Source of the DNA: Phototrophicus methaneseepsis
Lineage (GTDB): Bacteria > Chloroflexota > Anaerolineae > Aggregatilineales > Phototrophicaceae
Direction: 5' to 3'
DNA: 64,000 bases
Assembly: GCF_015500095.1 (NCBI RefSeq)
Contig: NZ_CP062983.1
Location: 1,922,001 to 1,986,000, forward strand
This document shows, piece by piece, positions 49,902-58,644 of the stretch (the first letter of the stretch is position 1; each line of letters opens with the position of its first letter). A program made the translations under genes and the position numbers. Below the pieces are notes generated by a model that was not told where the DNA came from, made no database searches, and worked only from the letters and a program-made list of their open reading frames with translations.

Positions 49902-50459
49902 ATGTTAAATGAAGTGCTAAACGAAACCAGAGAGAAGATGAAATCCACCCTGTCAGTCTTTGAAGATGATTTACAGGGTATTCGCGGCAACCGGGCCAGT
50001 ACGGCATTGGTGGATCGCATGATGGTGGTCTATTATGGGCAGCCGACTGAGATGCGCCAGCTCGCCAATATTTCTACACCAGAGCCAATGACGATTACAA
50101 TCCGCCCCTACGACAATACAGCCGTCAAAGCGATTGAATCCGCTATTCAGGAAGCGAATATCGGTGTGAATCCGAATGTGGATTCTGGTGTGATCCGCCT
50201 GAATATGCCCCCGTTAACCCGTGAGCGTCGCCAGGAATTGGTGAAGGTATTGGGCAAACGTGCGGAAGATGCCCGCGTTGCTATCCGTAATATCCGCCGC
50301 AGTGCCAACGATGACATCAAAATGCTCGAAGACGAGAAAGAAATCGGCGAAGATGATGCACATCGTGGGCTGGATAAAGTGCAGGAAATGACAGACGAGT
50401 TCATCAAGAAAATTGATGATGCGGCGAAGGCCAAAGAACAAGATATTACAGAAGTTTAG
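49902..50459 (+). CDS. frr: Ribosome recycling factor
   Basis: RRF splits post-termination ribosomes with EF-G. With the ATG at 49902 the product is 185 residues, the standard length, and starts MLNEVLNETREKMK. Conserved segments are DDLQGIRGNRASTALVDRM, STPEPMTITIRPYD, VDSGVIRLNMPPLTRERRQE and KAEDARVAIRNIRR-type text (RAEDARVAIRNIRRSAN), ending with a helical domain. GAAGGA lies nine bases upstream of this ATG; an ATG at 49878 would extend the protein by eight residues. A GC-rich hairpin and U-tract follow. Unusually, pyrH and tsf are not next to it. Confidence 0.97.
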   Translation: MLNEVLNETREKMKSTLSVFEDDLQGIRGNRASTALVDRMMVVYYGQPTEMRQLANISTPEPMTITIRPYDNTAVKAIESAIQEANIGVNPNVDSGVIRLNMPPLTRERRQELVKVLGKRAEDARVAIRNIRRSANDDIKMLEDEKEIGEDDAHRGLDKVQEMTDEFIKKIDDAAKAKEQDITEV

Positions 50460-50470
50460 TTTTATCTGTA

Positions 50471-50528
50471 GCAGCCCAGGCACCGGGTCCCTGTTCGCGC
50501 GGGGATCCCAGGATGACTGGGCTGTTTT
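50471..50528 (+). terminator. Long hairpin terminator after frr
   Basis: CAGCCCAG (50472-50479) pairs with CTGGGCTG (50517-50524), followed by TTTT. The 37-base loop holds a second GC-rich stem (GGGTCCC-type with GGGGATCCC). Confidence 0.75.
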
Positions 50529-50941
50529 CATTTGTACAGGTTCTCGTGTATAGATTGCTCTCTTGATAGAGGCCCTGCCATAAGATGAGAGCTGGTAGGC
50601 AAGTGTAAGTCAGTGTTGGCCTTTTATCGTTCGCTGCTATCGGTAGGTAATAAGTTGCCTGGTTGCGTAGATATCCATATACGTTGATAATGCAGCAGAT
50701 ATGCAGGCCAATATGTACCCATTTATGGGTAGAAGATTAGGAAATAATGTATCAGAGCAAGAAAAGCAACGCTTGTCTAACAATCTGGTAATTATTCGTA
50801 GGATTAATACGGAATCGCATCGTAATCGGTGTATACTAACGAGACGCATGGCAAATCCATCTCTGTTCAGCATCAAAATCATCAGTAACGATCACCGTTG
50901 AAGAACCAATTGCGCAAACGATATACCGAGGCAATGAGTGT
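50529..50941. other. Intergenic region between frr and uppS
   Basis: About 410 bases, AT-rich in the second half. Short frames on both strands lack ribosome sites. It should hold the uppS promoter. No RNA gene was recognised. Confidence 0.4.
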
Positions 50942-51715
50942 ATGACGATAATGACGCACGATCAGACCAACCCCGAGTCGGCGAATCTGGCCGTCTCTTC
51001 GCGACGCGGCCCTAAACATGTTGCGATTATCATGGATGGTAACGGCAGGTGGGCCAAACAGCGCGGTCTGCCTAGGTCTGCCGGGCATCGCCAGGGCACG
51101 GAGAACTTGCGGCGCATCTTGCGGGCGGCTGTCGAGTTCGATGTAGAAGTCCTGACAATCTACGCTTTCTCGACGGAAAACTGGTCGCGTCCCCGGCGCG
51201 AGGTCAGCCTGTTGATGCGCATCCTTGAGATGGTTCTGGATCGGGAACTCAAAGAACTGAATGAAAATGGCGTCCAGATCCGTCATATTGGCGAGATGGA
51301 CGGCATCCCGGATCGCATCCAGAAGAAGATCATTGATGCCTGCGAGCTAACACGGAATAATGATAAGCTGATTTTGAACGTGGCATTTAACTATGGTGGG
51401 CGAGACGAAATCGTCCATGCGGTACAGTCCATTATTTGTGATGGCGTGGCCGCAGAAGATGTCACTGAAGAACTCATCAGCAGCTACCTCTATACAGGCG
51501 GCTTGCCTGACCCGGACCTGATTATCCGTACAAGTGGTGAGTTCCGCCTGAGCAACTTCCTCATCTGGCAGGCCTCATACTCAGAAATTTATTACAGCGA
51601 TGTTTATTGGCCGGACTTCGACAAAGAGGAGTTCCGCATCGCGCTGGAAGATTATGCCAACCGCCGCCGCCGCTTTGGCAAGACGGATGAGCAGATCGAC
51701 GACGAAACGGCCTAG
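50942..51715 (+). CDS. uppS: Isoprenyl transferase (undecaprenyl diphosphate synthase type)
   Basis: Cis-prenyltransferase of 257 residues that makes the lipid carrier for cell-wall synthesis. The diphosphate-binding [18 protein letters not shown] carries the catalytic Asp. [33 protein letters not shown] and the C-terminal [24 protein letters not shown] are family signatures, with the Arg-x-Ser motif for the second substrate. The YWPDFD segment is also conserved. Product chain length is not certain. cdsA and dxr, its usual neighbours, are missing. A terminator follows. Confidence 0.96.
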   Translation: MTIMTHDQTNPESANLAVSSRRGPKHVAIIMDGNGRWAKQRGLPRSAGHRQGTENLRRILRAAVEFDVEVLTIYAFSTENWSRPRREVSLLMRILEMVLDRELKELNENGVQIRHIGEMDGIPDRIQKKIIDACELTRNNDKLILNVAFNYGGRDEIVHAVQSIICDGVAAEDVTEELISSYLYTGGLPDPDLIIRTSGEFRLSNFLIWQASYSEIYYSDVYWPDFDKEEFRIALEDYANRRRRFGKTDEQIDDETA

Positions 51716-51738
51716 TGCTATTTCTAAGCTAAGGTGAT

Positions 51739-51763
51739 GGGGCGCATCGTTGCGCCCTTTTTG
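51739..51763 (+). terminator. Intrinsic terminator after uppS
   Basis: GGGCGCA pairs with TGCGCCC around TCGT, then T5. Confidence 0.85.
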
Positions 51764-51795
51764 ATTTGATGACTGTAACCCCGACTGAGAACACT

Positions 51796-52695
51796 ATGGA
51801 AAATGCGCATATCCAGACCCATGCCCCGATTCATTCCAGAGATCGCTTTGCGATTTCGCGCTATGTTGAAGAAAATCTGGACCCGGAAACGGACTACGAA
51901 GAAATCGTCTTCCTGATTGGTGCTTATGAATACCCATGGCTGATCCGTAAGTCCCTGGAGTTTGCGCTCTTCCGTACGTATGGTGTGCCCCACACGAGCC
52001 GCATCTTACGGGCAACGGGGCAGTTCGCACGGCATGGGCAAAAGCGCTACGATGACACGACTTTGCTGCTGGCTGGTATCGCGGAGAAGGGAATCGACAG
52101 CGATTATGGGCGTGCTGCTATTGCTGGGATGAACCGCTTCCATGGGCGCTATCATATTCAGAACCGCGATATGCTGTATGTGCTCTCGACTTTCGTCTTT
52201 GAGCCGATCCGCTGGCATGAGGCCTTTGGCTGGCGGATACCGACTGAGAAGGAGCGCCTTGCGAACTTCATCTTCTGGCGAGAAATTGGCAAGCGCATGG
52301 GCATTCAGGACATTCCTGAAACGCTGATTGAATTTGAAGCTTTTAATATTGCGCACGAGGAGGCGCATTTCGTCTATGATGAAGCCAACCATGCCATAGG
52401 CGAGGCGACGGTTCATATCTTCTTGAGCTGGTACCCGGCTTTTGTGCGGCCTCTGGGGCGGCAGATCATCTATAGCTTTCTGGATGACCGGCTTTTGCAG
52501 GCGTTCGGCTTCCCTAAGCCATCGAAGTTCATCCGATGGGGTGCAAAGGCGGCTTTGTGGGCTATGGGCCGCGTGATGCGTTATTTACCGCCGCGCCGCA
52601 GCCCTTATCTCTATACAGAAGTTCCGACGCGCACCTACCCGGAAGGCTTTAGCGTGACGGAATTAGGCCCCAGGGACCCGGCCCCTGGAGATTAG
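51796..52695 (+). CDS. MpaB-family (DUF2236) oxygenase-like protein
   Basis: About 299 residues matching the MpaB/rubber-oxygenase catalytic domain family. MNRFHGRYHIQNRDMLYVLS and TFVFEPIRWHEAFGWR correspond to the family's conserved RxHxxI...DMLYVL...EPIRW block, and the REIGKRMGI segment and later HEEAHFVYDE contribute conserved charged residues. Members are haem b-dependent or presumed oxygenases; substrates for most are unknown. The start is not certain: the ATG at 51796 has GAG six bases upstream, while an ATG at 51769 lies within six bases of the U-tract of the preceding terminator. Confidence 0.85.
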   Translation: MENAHIQTHAPIHSRDRFAISRYVEENLDPETDYEEIVFLIGAYEYPWLIRKSLEFALFRTYGVPHTSRILRATGQFARHGQKRYDDTTLLLAGIAEKGIDSDYGRAAIAGMNRFHGRYHIQNRDMLYVLSTFVFEPIRWHEAFGWRIPTEKERLANFIFWREIGKRMGIQDIPETLIEFEAFNIAHEEAHFVYDEANHAIGEATVHIFLSWYPAFVRPLGRQIIYSFLDDRLLQAFGFPKPSKFIRWGAKAALWAMGRVMRYLPPRRSPYLYTEVPTRTYPEGFSVTELGPRDPAPGD

Positions 52696-52745
52696 ATTTA
52701 GATTACGCCACTTCAATAACTACGCTGCTGATAGGCATTAAATAA

Positions 52746-52779
52746 TAAACGTTTCAGCACCATGATGCTGAAACGTTTA
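52746..52779. terminator. Long perfect hairpin between convergent genes
   Basis: TAAACGTTTCAGCA pairs with TGCTGAAACGTTTA around a six-base loop. On the minus strand TTATTTAA follows, so it best serves the STAS-like gene, and probably the MpaB gene too. Confidence 0.7.
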
Positions 52780-52816
52780 CGGGCTCTTGTTATAAATTAT
52801 CGCTTAGAAATGAGCG

Positions 52817-53212
52817 TTAGGACACAGACCTGACCTGATTATGGATTCTAGCCATGGCATCTGGGACGGAATCAGCGAAGTAAACGCGGGTCGAAAGCTG
52901 GGTGATGCCTAACTTCAGGAGTGATTGATAAACGCGCACAGCGAGCGTTGGCCGGGAAGAAATGACGTAAATCGCGCCTGTATTCCACGGTAGCAGATTG
53001 CTCGTATGGCGAAATTCAGTGAGCGAGTTCGTCGGCAAAAAACCATCATTTGCGGAAAAATCAGCAATAACATGAACCGGGAAATTCACAGAGCGTAGGA
53101 GTTCGCCTGCTTCTGCACGTTTCTCTTTAAACTCGTCCACGTCCCAAGGTGCTGTAAAGGTAAAAAGAATGATATTGGGGGTCCGGTCGGCCCACGTCAC
53201 TGTAATGGGCAT
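52817..53212 (-). CDS. Small STAS-like domain protein (paralogue of 3795-4226)
   Basis: A 131-residue soluble protein of unknown function. It starts with a strand (NIILFTFTAPWDVDEF), has a central strand with Asp (VHVIADFSAN), another strand (GAIYVISSR) and a C-terminal strand and helix (VYFADSVPDAMARIH). The layout resembles SpoIIAA/STAS-like proteins and the gene at 3795-4226, though direct identity is low. No conserved phospho-acceptor Ser can be named with confidence. AGGAG ten bases before the ATG supports the start. Confidence 0.65.
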   Translation of the reverse strand: MPITVTWADRTPNIILFTFTAPWDVDEFKEKRAEAGELLRSVNFPVHVIADFSANDGFLPTNSLTEFRHTSNLLPWNTGAIYVISSRPTLAVRVYQSLLKLGITQLSTRVYFADSVPDAMARIHNQVRSVS

Positions 53213-53335
53213 GGAATAATAACTCCTAAGTTATGGTCTTTAATTTAGTATAGGATTTTTATCCCACCTATGTATGCGTGCCGGCACCGAAGTTTACCTA
53301 TCGCTTTTTCATACTCTTCGACGGGTAAATATGCC

Positions 53336-53890
53336 TTAAGATTGCGTTATCAATGTAAATATATCGAAATATACGTTAAAACCCTGACCTTTAGGCGATG
53401 CACACATCGGGCCTACCTGAAGGGTGCGGTTAGTACTTAGGTATCCTTCGCGCATGAGGGTATATGATTCGCCATCTACAGAATAGAAAACTTCAACGGC
53501 ACTGCCGGTACGCTCCAACCGCAGCCACATATATTCCGGGGCGTCAGGCAAGGGGACAATCGACCAATCTGAAAATTCTCTTGTAATGACCGTACTGGCT
53601 TGCTGGACGCCATCCAGGTATTCGACGCCGCATTTTAGCCATGTCAATTCGTTCTCACGCACCATCAGCCCAGCCTGGTCATACAGCGTTTGATAATCCG
53701 CACGAAAGCGAAGTTCTGCGCGGAAGTTACCACTCACAGTCTGATAAAAGAAATGCCCATCATCTTTGATGAAGTTATGCTTCGTGACGCGCCAGAAATC
53801 GCGCTCCGGGGCTGCCTTCATCATGAGGATGCCGTCTTCTTCGGCCCATTCTTCTGGTTCGTTATACCACTGCATGGATTGTGTTTGCAT
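53336..53890 (-). CDS. DUF1349-type beta-sandwich protein
   Basis: A 184-residue protein that matches the DUF1349 family, which has a concanavalin-like beta-sandwich fold. Typical segments are TKHNFIKDDGHFFYQTVSGN, LMVRENELTWLKCGVEYLDG and YMWLRLERTGSAVEVFYSVD, ending with CASPKGQGFNVYFDIF. The fold often binds or acts on sugars, but no catalytic residues are established. No signal peptide is seen, so it is probably cytosolic. It is divergent from the kinase-NACHT gene with a shared 137-base promoter region. Confidence 0.9.
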   Translation of the reverse strand: MQTQSMQWYNEPEEWAEEDGILMMKAAPERDFWRVTKHNFIKDDGHFFYQTVSGNFRAELRFRADYQTLYDQAGLMVRENELTWLKCGVEYLDGVQQASTVITREFSDWSIVPLPDAPEYMWLRLERTGSAVEVFYSVDGESYTLMREGYLSTNRTLQVGPMCASPKGQGFNVYFDIFTLITQS

Positions 53891-54027
53891 ATCACACTCT
53901 TCCGGGTAGGGTACCCTGGCTGTTGTGGACGAGGTTCAGACAGAATGTATGTCGCATCACCTGCCAAAGCTCGTTACACTATGTAGATTCACTTTGTTAT
54001 TCATTAAAACACTTTACGTACGCAGGC

Positions 54028-56967
54028 ATGTTCAGATTGATCGGACAAACGATTCACGGTTATACCTTCCACGAGCGCGTTGGCGTTGGTGGCTATGGTA
54101 TGGTCTATCGTGCCCGGCAAGAGGCGGTCCAGCGTGATGTCGCAATTAAGGTGATTTTGCCGGAGTATGCCCAATCGATTGAATTTCAGGAGCGTTTTGC
54201 TTATGAAGCACGCCTGATTGCTCAATTGGAACATCCGCATATTACGCCGCTCTACGATTACTGGCAAGATGAGAGTGGCGCGTACCTGGTGATGCGCTAT
54301 TTGCGCGGCGGGAACCTGCGCCAGCTTCTACAAGAACAGGGTGCTTTGTCGCTCTCCCAGGCGACACGCCTGCTGACGCAAATCGGCGAGGCGTTTGCTT
54401 CAGCACATGAGGCTGGTATCGTCCATCGGGATCTCAAGCCAGCCAATATCCTATTAGATGAGCGCAGCAATGCTTACGTGACGGATTTCGGCGTGGCGAC
54501 GCAATTACAACCTGTCAGCGAAGGCGGCACAGCCAGCGCAGCACAAGAAGATGATGTCATCGTTGGGACGTTCGCTTACCTGGCCCCTGAGCAAATCCAG
54601 GGTGAGCCGCTGACCCAGCGTTGCGATATTTATGCGCTGGGGCTGGTGCTTTACGAAATGCTGGCCGGGCAACATGCCTACGGCAACGCCAATATCAATG
54701 ATCTGATCATTCATCAGATTAACGACCCCGTCCCAAGCCTGATTGCGATACGGCCAGATTTACCCGTCGCGCTGGATGCCATCATCAACCGGGCAACGAG
54801 TAAACAGCCAGATAAGCGTTATGCCACCACGCAGGCTATGGTGGATGAATTGAACGCGATTGTTCAGCAGGGCACGTACACGCCCGCGCCGATGATGCGT
54901 ATCGGGAGCGTGCCTATCACCATCCCGGATACATCCACACAAAAGCTGATGCGCAATTTAATCAGCACGCCGGAAAGCCGCAATCGGCGTTCCATGTTGC
55001 AGAATGTACGCGCCTTCTGGATTGAGGGCGTGCTGGAACAATCGCTGCATGGGGCGGCACTGATTGAACTGGGTATGACGCCCCATACGACGGCAGTCAC
55101 AAATCCCTGGGGGATTGTGCTGCGTCGCCCTGGTACGGAAGATCGGACAGTGGTCCCAGGGACGCCTGTTTTGCAGATGTTTGACCGCTTGAATGGCAAA
55201 TTGCTCATTTTAGGCGATCCAGGTAGCGGCAAGACGACGACCCTGCTTGAACTCACACAAGCACTGCTGGCACGTGCTGAGAGTGATCAACGCCATGCGA
55301 TCCCGGTTGTACTGAATCTGTCTTCCTGGAGCCAATCACGTAAGCCAATGACAGAGTGGTTGGTGGAGGAACTGGGCAATAAATATCAAGTGCCACGCCG
55401 GGTTGCGGAGCGCTGGGTATCTTACGATGATTTGCTGCTGCTGCTCGATGGCCTGGATGAAGTGGCGCCAGCGTATCGCAACGATTGTGTAGAAGCCATC
55501 AACACATATCGGCGCGAACATGGTTTTGTCGATGTCGTGGTGTGCAGCCGCACTGTCGATTATGAGGCGCTTTCTAATCAGTTGCTGCTCAATGGCGCGA
55601 TTGTTTTGCAACCGCTCACAGATCAGCAGGTGAATGAATATTTGTCGCAGTTCGGCAGCGCCTTAAATACACTGCGAACACACCTCAAGGGAGATGCTAA
55701 CCTGAGTGATCTCAGTCGTTCGCCCTTGATGCTGAGCATTATGGCGTTGGCTTATCGGGATATATCGCAGGGCGCGCTGCCCCATCTGGAAAGCGCAGAA
55801 GCCCAGCGCGTGCACCTGTTTGATGTGTACGTGGCCCGGATGTTCCAGCGCCAACCCACAGACGCAGCCTATTCCCGTGACCTCACGGAATACTATTTGA
55901 CGTGGCTGGCCCAGCAGATGGTGGCGCAAGGGCAGACCGTCTTCCAGATTGAGAATATGCAGCCGGATTGGCTGCCGGAAGTGCAGCAAAGCACTTATCG
56001 CTTTCGCTTTGCACGTGTGCTCACCGTCTTGTGGGCGTTGATCTGGGGTGTGCCGCGCATGATTACGACATCTATGGCCCCGCCAGGTGCGCCTGCCTGG
56101 ATGAAAGGGCTGACATGGGGGGCTGCGGGTTCCTTCTGGGGGGTAATCCTGGGGACGCGCTTGGTTCGCTATATCTGGATGGGGTTGCTATCAGGAGCTG
56201 CTTTCAGCATCGCCGTGGCGCTTGAAGGCGGCCTTGACCGTGAATGGAGCCAGATTGTAACGCGTATCCCTGGCGCCCTGATCATCTATGCGCTGACGAC
56301 GATCTTTGCTTTGTGGCTGCTGCGCCGTGGCGATCATCACCCCATGCATATACGCCCTGTTGAGAGCGTCCGCTTTGATCGGGCCAATGTAAAGCTCTTG
56401 ATGGCGCTGGCTGTGATCCCGGCAGGGGCGTTTACCTCTGTATTGAATCGTATTGTTTTCCAACGGCCTGATGTCACGGTAGAAGAGCAGATTTTGGGCA
56501 TTGTGCTGGGAGTCATCACCAGTGTGCTCACGGCGGGCTTCTTGACCGGGCTAACCAGCAACGTCGTCGGCCAGACGACGCGGCCCAATGAGGGCATCTG
56601 GCGCAGCCTGGGTAATGCGCTGCGGATGGGCTTGTTTGTGGCAGTTAGTTTTGGTGTGATCTTGTTGGTTGCGACGGTGCCCGTCAGCAGTTGGACCTTC
56701 GGCTGGATGCAGGTCATCGTCACGGCACTGCCTTTTGGTGCGATAGGCGCGCTCATTTATGGCGGCTATACCGTCATCCAGCATATGACGCTGCGGCGGC
56801 TCCTATGGCAAACTGGCAAGGTGCCCCGCAACTATACGCACTTCCTCAATTATGCGACGCGCCTCATTTTGCTGCGCAAAGTGGGCGGCGGCTATATTTT
56901 CGTCCATCGCTACTTGCTGGAATACTTTGCTACAAAGAGCGACCTTGATACGCCGGAAACGCTCTGA
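54028..56967 (+). CDS. Ser/Thr kinase-NACHT NTPase-transmembrane fusion protein
   Basis: A 979-residue protein. Residues about 12-275 are an intact Hanks-type kinase: glycine loop VGVGGYGMVY, Lys41 (VAIK), HRDLKPAN (133-140), DFG (153-155) and APE. A linker leads to a NACHT-type NTPase with Walker A GDPGSGKT (396-403), Walker B LLLLLDGLDEV with Asp474, and the sensor-like VVCSRT. From about 670 to 930 lie six to eight membrane segments, and the end (GGGYIFVHRYLLEYFATK) has the FxHRxxLEYF motif seen at the end of many NACHT ATPase regions. It combines a phosphorylation domain, a STAND switch and membrane anchoring; a defence or stress-sensing role is inferred. The ATG at 54028 starts just before the kinase. 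Confidence 0.92.
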   Translation: MFRLIGQTIHGYTFHERVGVGGYGMVYRARQEAVQRDVAIKVILPEYAQSIEFQERFAYEARLIAQLEHPHITPLYDYWQDESGAYLVMRYLRGGNLRQLLQEQGALSLSQATRLLTQIGEAFASAHEAGIVHRDLKPANILLDERSNAYVTDFGVATQLQPVSEGGTASAAQEDDVIVGTFAYLAPEQIQGEPLTQRCDIYALGLVLYEMLAGQHAYGNANINDLIIHQINDPVPSLIAIRPDLPVALDAIINRATSKQPDKRYATTQAMVDELNAIVQQGTYTPAPMMRIGSVPITIPDTSTQKLMRNLISTPESRNRRSMLQNVRAFWIEGVLEQSLHGAALIELGMTPHTTAVTNPWGIVLRRPGTEDRTVVPGTPVLQMFDRLNGKLLILGDPGSGKTTTLLELTQALLARAESDQRHAIPVVLNLSSWSQSRKPMTEWLVEELGNKYQVPRRVAERWVSYDDLLLLLDGLDEVAPAYRNDCVEAINTYRREHGFVDVVVCSRTVDYEALSNQLLLNGAIVLQPLTDQQVNEYLSQFGSALNTLRTHLKGDANLSDLSRSPLMLSIMALAYRDISQGALPHLESAEAQRVHLFDVYVARMFQRQPTDAAYSRDLTEYYLTWLAQQMVAQGQTVFQIENMQPDWLPEVQQSTYRFRFARVLTVLWALIWGVPRMITTSMAPPGAPAWMKGLTWGAAGSFWGVILGTRLVRYIWMGLLSGAAFSIAVALEGGLDREWSQIVTRIPGALIIYALTTIFALWLLRRGDHHPMHIRPVESVRFDRANVKLLMALAVIPAGAFTSVLNRIVFQRPDVTVEEQILGIVLGVITSVLTAGFLTGLTSNVVGQTTRPNEGIWRSLGNALRMGLFVAVSFGVILLVATVPVSSWTFGWMQVIVTALPFGAIGALIYGGYTVIQHMTLRRLLWQTGKVPRNYTHFLNYATRLILLRKVGGGYIFVHRYLLEYFATKSDLDTPETL

Positions 56968-56970
56968 CGA

Positions 56971-57609
56971 TTAGGCGCTGAGCATGCCAAGCATTTGCCG
57001 GAATTCGCTTTTATAGTCGCCAGCGACATCATAACGCGGACTGCGGCGGATAGGGTCCGGTGGGTCAACCTGTTCTAATTGAGCGATGACGATGGGTTTG
57101 CGTTGCCCACGGAAGAACTGCCACGCATTCATGACCTGCTCATCGCCAAGGGCATTGCTGGAAAGCACATAGACCATGCGCGAGCAGTCCTTGAGTGCCG
57201 GGTGCACGCCGCTGGACCAATTGACATCTTCCGCGCTGTGGTCATGCAGCCAGACGGCCAGCCCACTCTTTTCAAGATCGCTGGCGATGCGCTGGGCGGC
57301 TTCTTCATCATCGGCGGCATAGTTGATATAAACCGTATCCCGCGCCAATTTAGGATGATTGCGTTTGGTGCTCTCGCCTTCTAGGACGATGGCTTCCGGG
57401 CGATTTTGCTCTTTATGCAGCTCCGTTTTGCCCATACGGAATACCGTCCCGGCACAGATAGGGCATGAGCCACGCGTCGCAGGCTGGCCGCGACGAGTCC
57501 AGACGGGCATGGCATCTTCAATTTCGACGGATTCCCGACAATGAAAGCAGTAGCCTTCTATCGGTTCATACTCGTCCATCTCGTCATAATATTCGGCGCT
57601 GTCATTCAT
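56971..57609 (-). CDS. Zinc-ribbon/TIR-domain protein
   Basis: A 212-residue protein. Residues about 17-60 form a zinc ribbon with Cys21, Cys24, Cys49 and Cys52 in the DUF5679 pattern (YCFHCRESV, PATRGSCPICAG). Residues about 90-212 are TIR-like: TVYINYAADDEEAAQRIASD, VWLHDHSAEDVNW, CSRMVYVLSSN and KPIVIAQL. At the position of the catalytic Glu of NADase TIRs (YEW in the TIR-FHA protein here) it has Asn-Ala-Trp (161-163). It may be a scaffold, not an enzyme. AGGAG six bases before the ATG at 57609 sets the start. It ends three bases from the kinase-NACHT gene, tail to tail. Confidence 0.82.
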   Translation of the reverse strand: MNDSAEYYDEMDEYEPIEGYCFHCRESVEIEDAMPVWTRRGQPATRGSCPICAGTVFRMGKTELHKEQNRPEAIVLEGESTKRNHPKLARDTVYINYAADDEEAAQRIASDLEKSGLAVWLHDHSAEDVNWSSGVHPALKDCSRMVYVLSSNALGDEQVMNAWQFFRGQRKPIVIAQLEQVDPPDPIRRSPRYDVAGDYKSEFRQMLGMLSA

Positions 57610-57749
57610 GGCGCGCTCCTGCGGTGTGGGTATCTTGTCTGTGGGTATTATAGCGGTTTTTGGAGCGTGTGTCGGGCTGAGTCGGAGAGGATTCATCATG
57701 GGCACAGCAGGCTGCGCCCATGACGGCATATTGTTTATAAGTTCGGTGG

Positions 57750-58085
57750 TTAGGCGCCGTTACCGACGAATTGAGCAGATTCTTCATAAAGGGCACGGTA
57801 TTCTGCATAGTCTTCCGCGTTACCAAGTTCAATTGATACCCAGGACTTCCAGACGGTACCCGTTTCCGGTACGTAAGGGTTCATGCCATCATTGGATTCA
57901 ATGAGTTGGCTTACTTTTTCTTCTGGTAATTTAATCCCGATGCCATTGCCGCCAACGAAGCAGAAGACCTTACGGCCCACTTTATAAGCAGGGAAGCCAA
58001 ATGCTTTGCCCCCACTGACGCCAGGGATGCCCAACAAAACATCATCTAATTGCTCTTTGACATCTTCACGAAAAGTCGTATCCAT
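57750..58085 (-). CDS. TfoX N-terminal-domain-like or YjbR-like small protein
   Basis: A 111-residue protein with VSGGKAFGFPAYKVGRKVFC, GNGIGIKLPEEKVSQLIES and VWKSWVSIELGNAEDYAEYR. The order of strands and the KxFGFPAYxVGxKVFC segment resemble the TfoX N-terminal/YjbR-type fold, in which small cytosolic proteins of unknown function are common. The role is not known. GAGAGG nine bases before the ATG at 58085 supports the start. It lies upstream of the zinc-ribbon/TIR gene on the same strand, 140 bases away, so co-transcription with it is possible. Confidence 0.7.
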   Translation of the reverse strand: MDTTFREDVKEQLDDVLLGIPGVSGGKAFGFPAYKVGRKVFCFVGGNGIGIKLPEEKVSQLIESNDGMNPYVPETGTVWKSWVSIELGNAEDYAEYRALYEESAQFVGNGA

Positions 58086-58230
58086 TGAGTTAACCTCTCT
58101 TTTTATGAACACTTGTTCTATTATATCACAAATATTTAAATATGTACCCTGTGGGAACTATACGATCTATCAGTAGGATGAGCATCTCGTGATAGGGTGC
58201 CGCAGAAAGTGCTTTTCTGGCTGATGTGGA

Positions 58231-58644
58231 TTAATCTTGCATGGGTAAGGTATCGCGCTTTGGCTTTTCTACTCCTTCGGTCAACAGATCTTCTTCTTCG
58301 ATCAACTCCAGGCGTGTTTTGACGGTTTCATAGTCGTCTCCATTCAGTCGACCGCTATCCAGCACATCGCGCATGGCGTCTCTGTAGCCCTCGCGGTACG
58401 ACTGCCGCGTTTCGTCTGTGTTGGAAGACCTGTTGGTGAGATTGTAGTGAAGGGCAATATGGACGAACATGAGGGGGGTCCACAATAGCAGCATCAGGAC
58501 TGCCTGCGAAGCTGATTGTGAGATATAGGAGGTGCTCGTCATCGCCATGACGACCATCCATAGCAAGGTGTAACTCGTAACGTGCAGGCTCAAAAATAGA
58601 TTCCAACCAAAGTGCCTGGGAACACGTTGAGATTGTTTGCTCAT
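58231..58644 (-). CDS. 2TM-domain membrane protein
   Basis: A 137-residue protein with two membrane helices (about residues 13-37 and 45-65: LFLSLHVTSYTLLWMVVMAM and QAVLMLLLWTPLMFVHIALH), the layout of the 2TM family in which a FxxHxxxYxxxN-like pattern occurs (here FLSLHVTSYTL). The C-terminal half is charged and helical (YREGYRDAMRDVLDSGRLNG, VKTRLELIEEEDLL) and cytosolic. Function unknown. AGGG seven bases before the ATG supports the start. Confidence 0.7.
   Translation of the reverse strand: MSKQSQRVPRHFGWNLFLSLHVTSYTLLWMVVMAMTSTSYISQSASQAVLMLLLWTPLMFVHIALHYNLTNRSSNTDETRQSYREGYRDAMRDVLDSGRLNGDDYETVKTRLELIEEEDLLTEGVEKPKRDTLPMQD

Noticed and set aside
50471-50528. Possible T-box or riboswitch after frr
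   Set aside because: The GC-rich loop lacks the conserved T-box antiterminator sequence, and the structure directly follows the frr stop codon, so a plain terminator fits.
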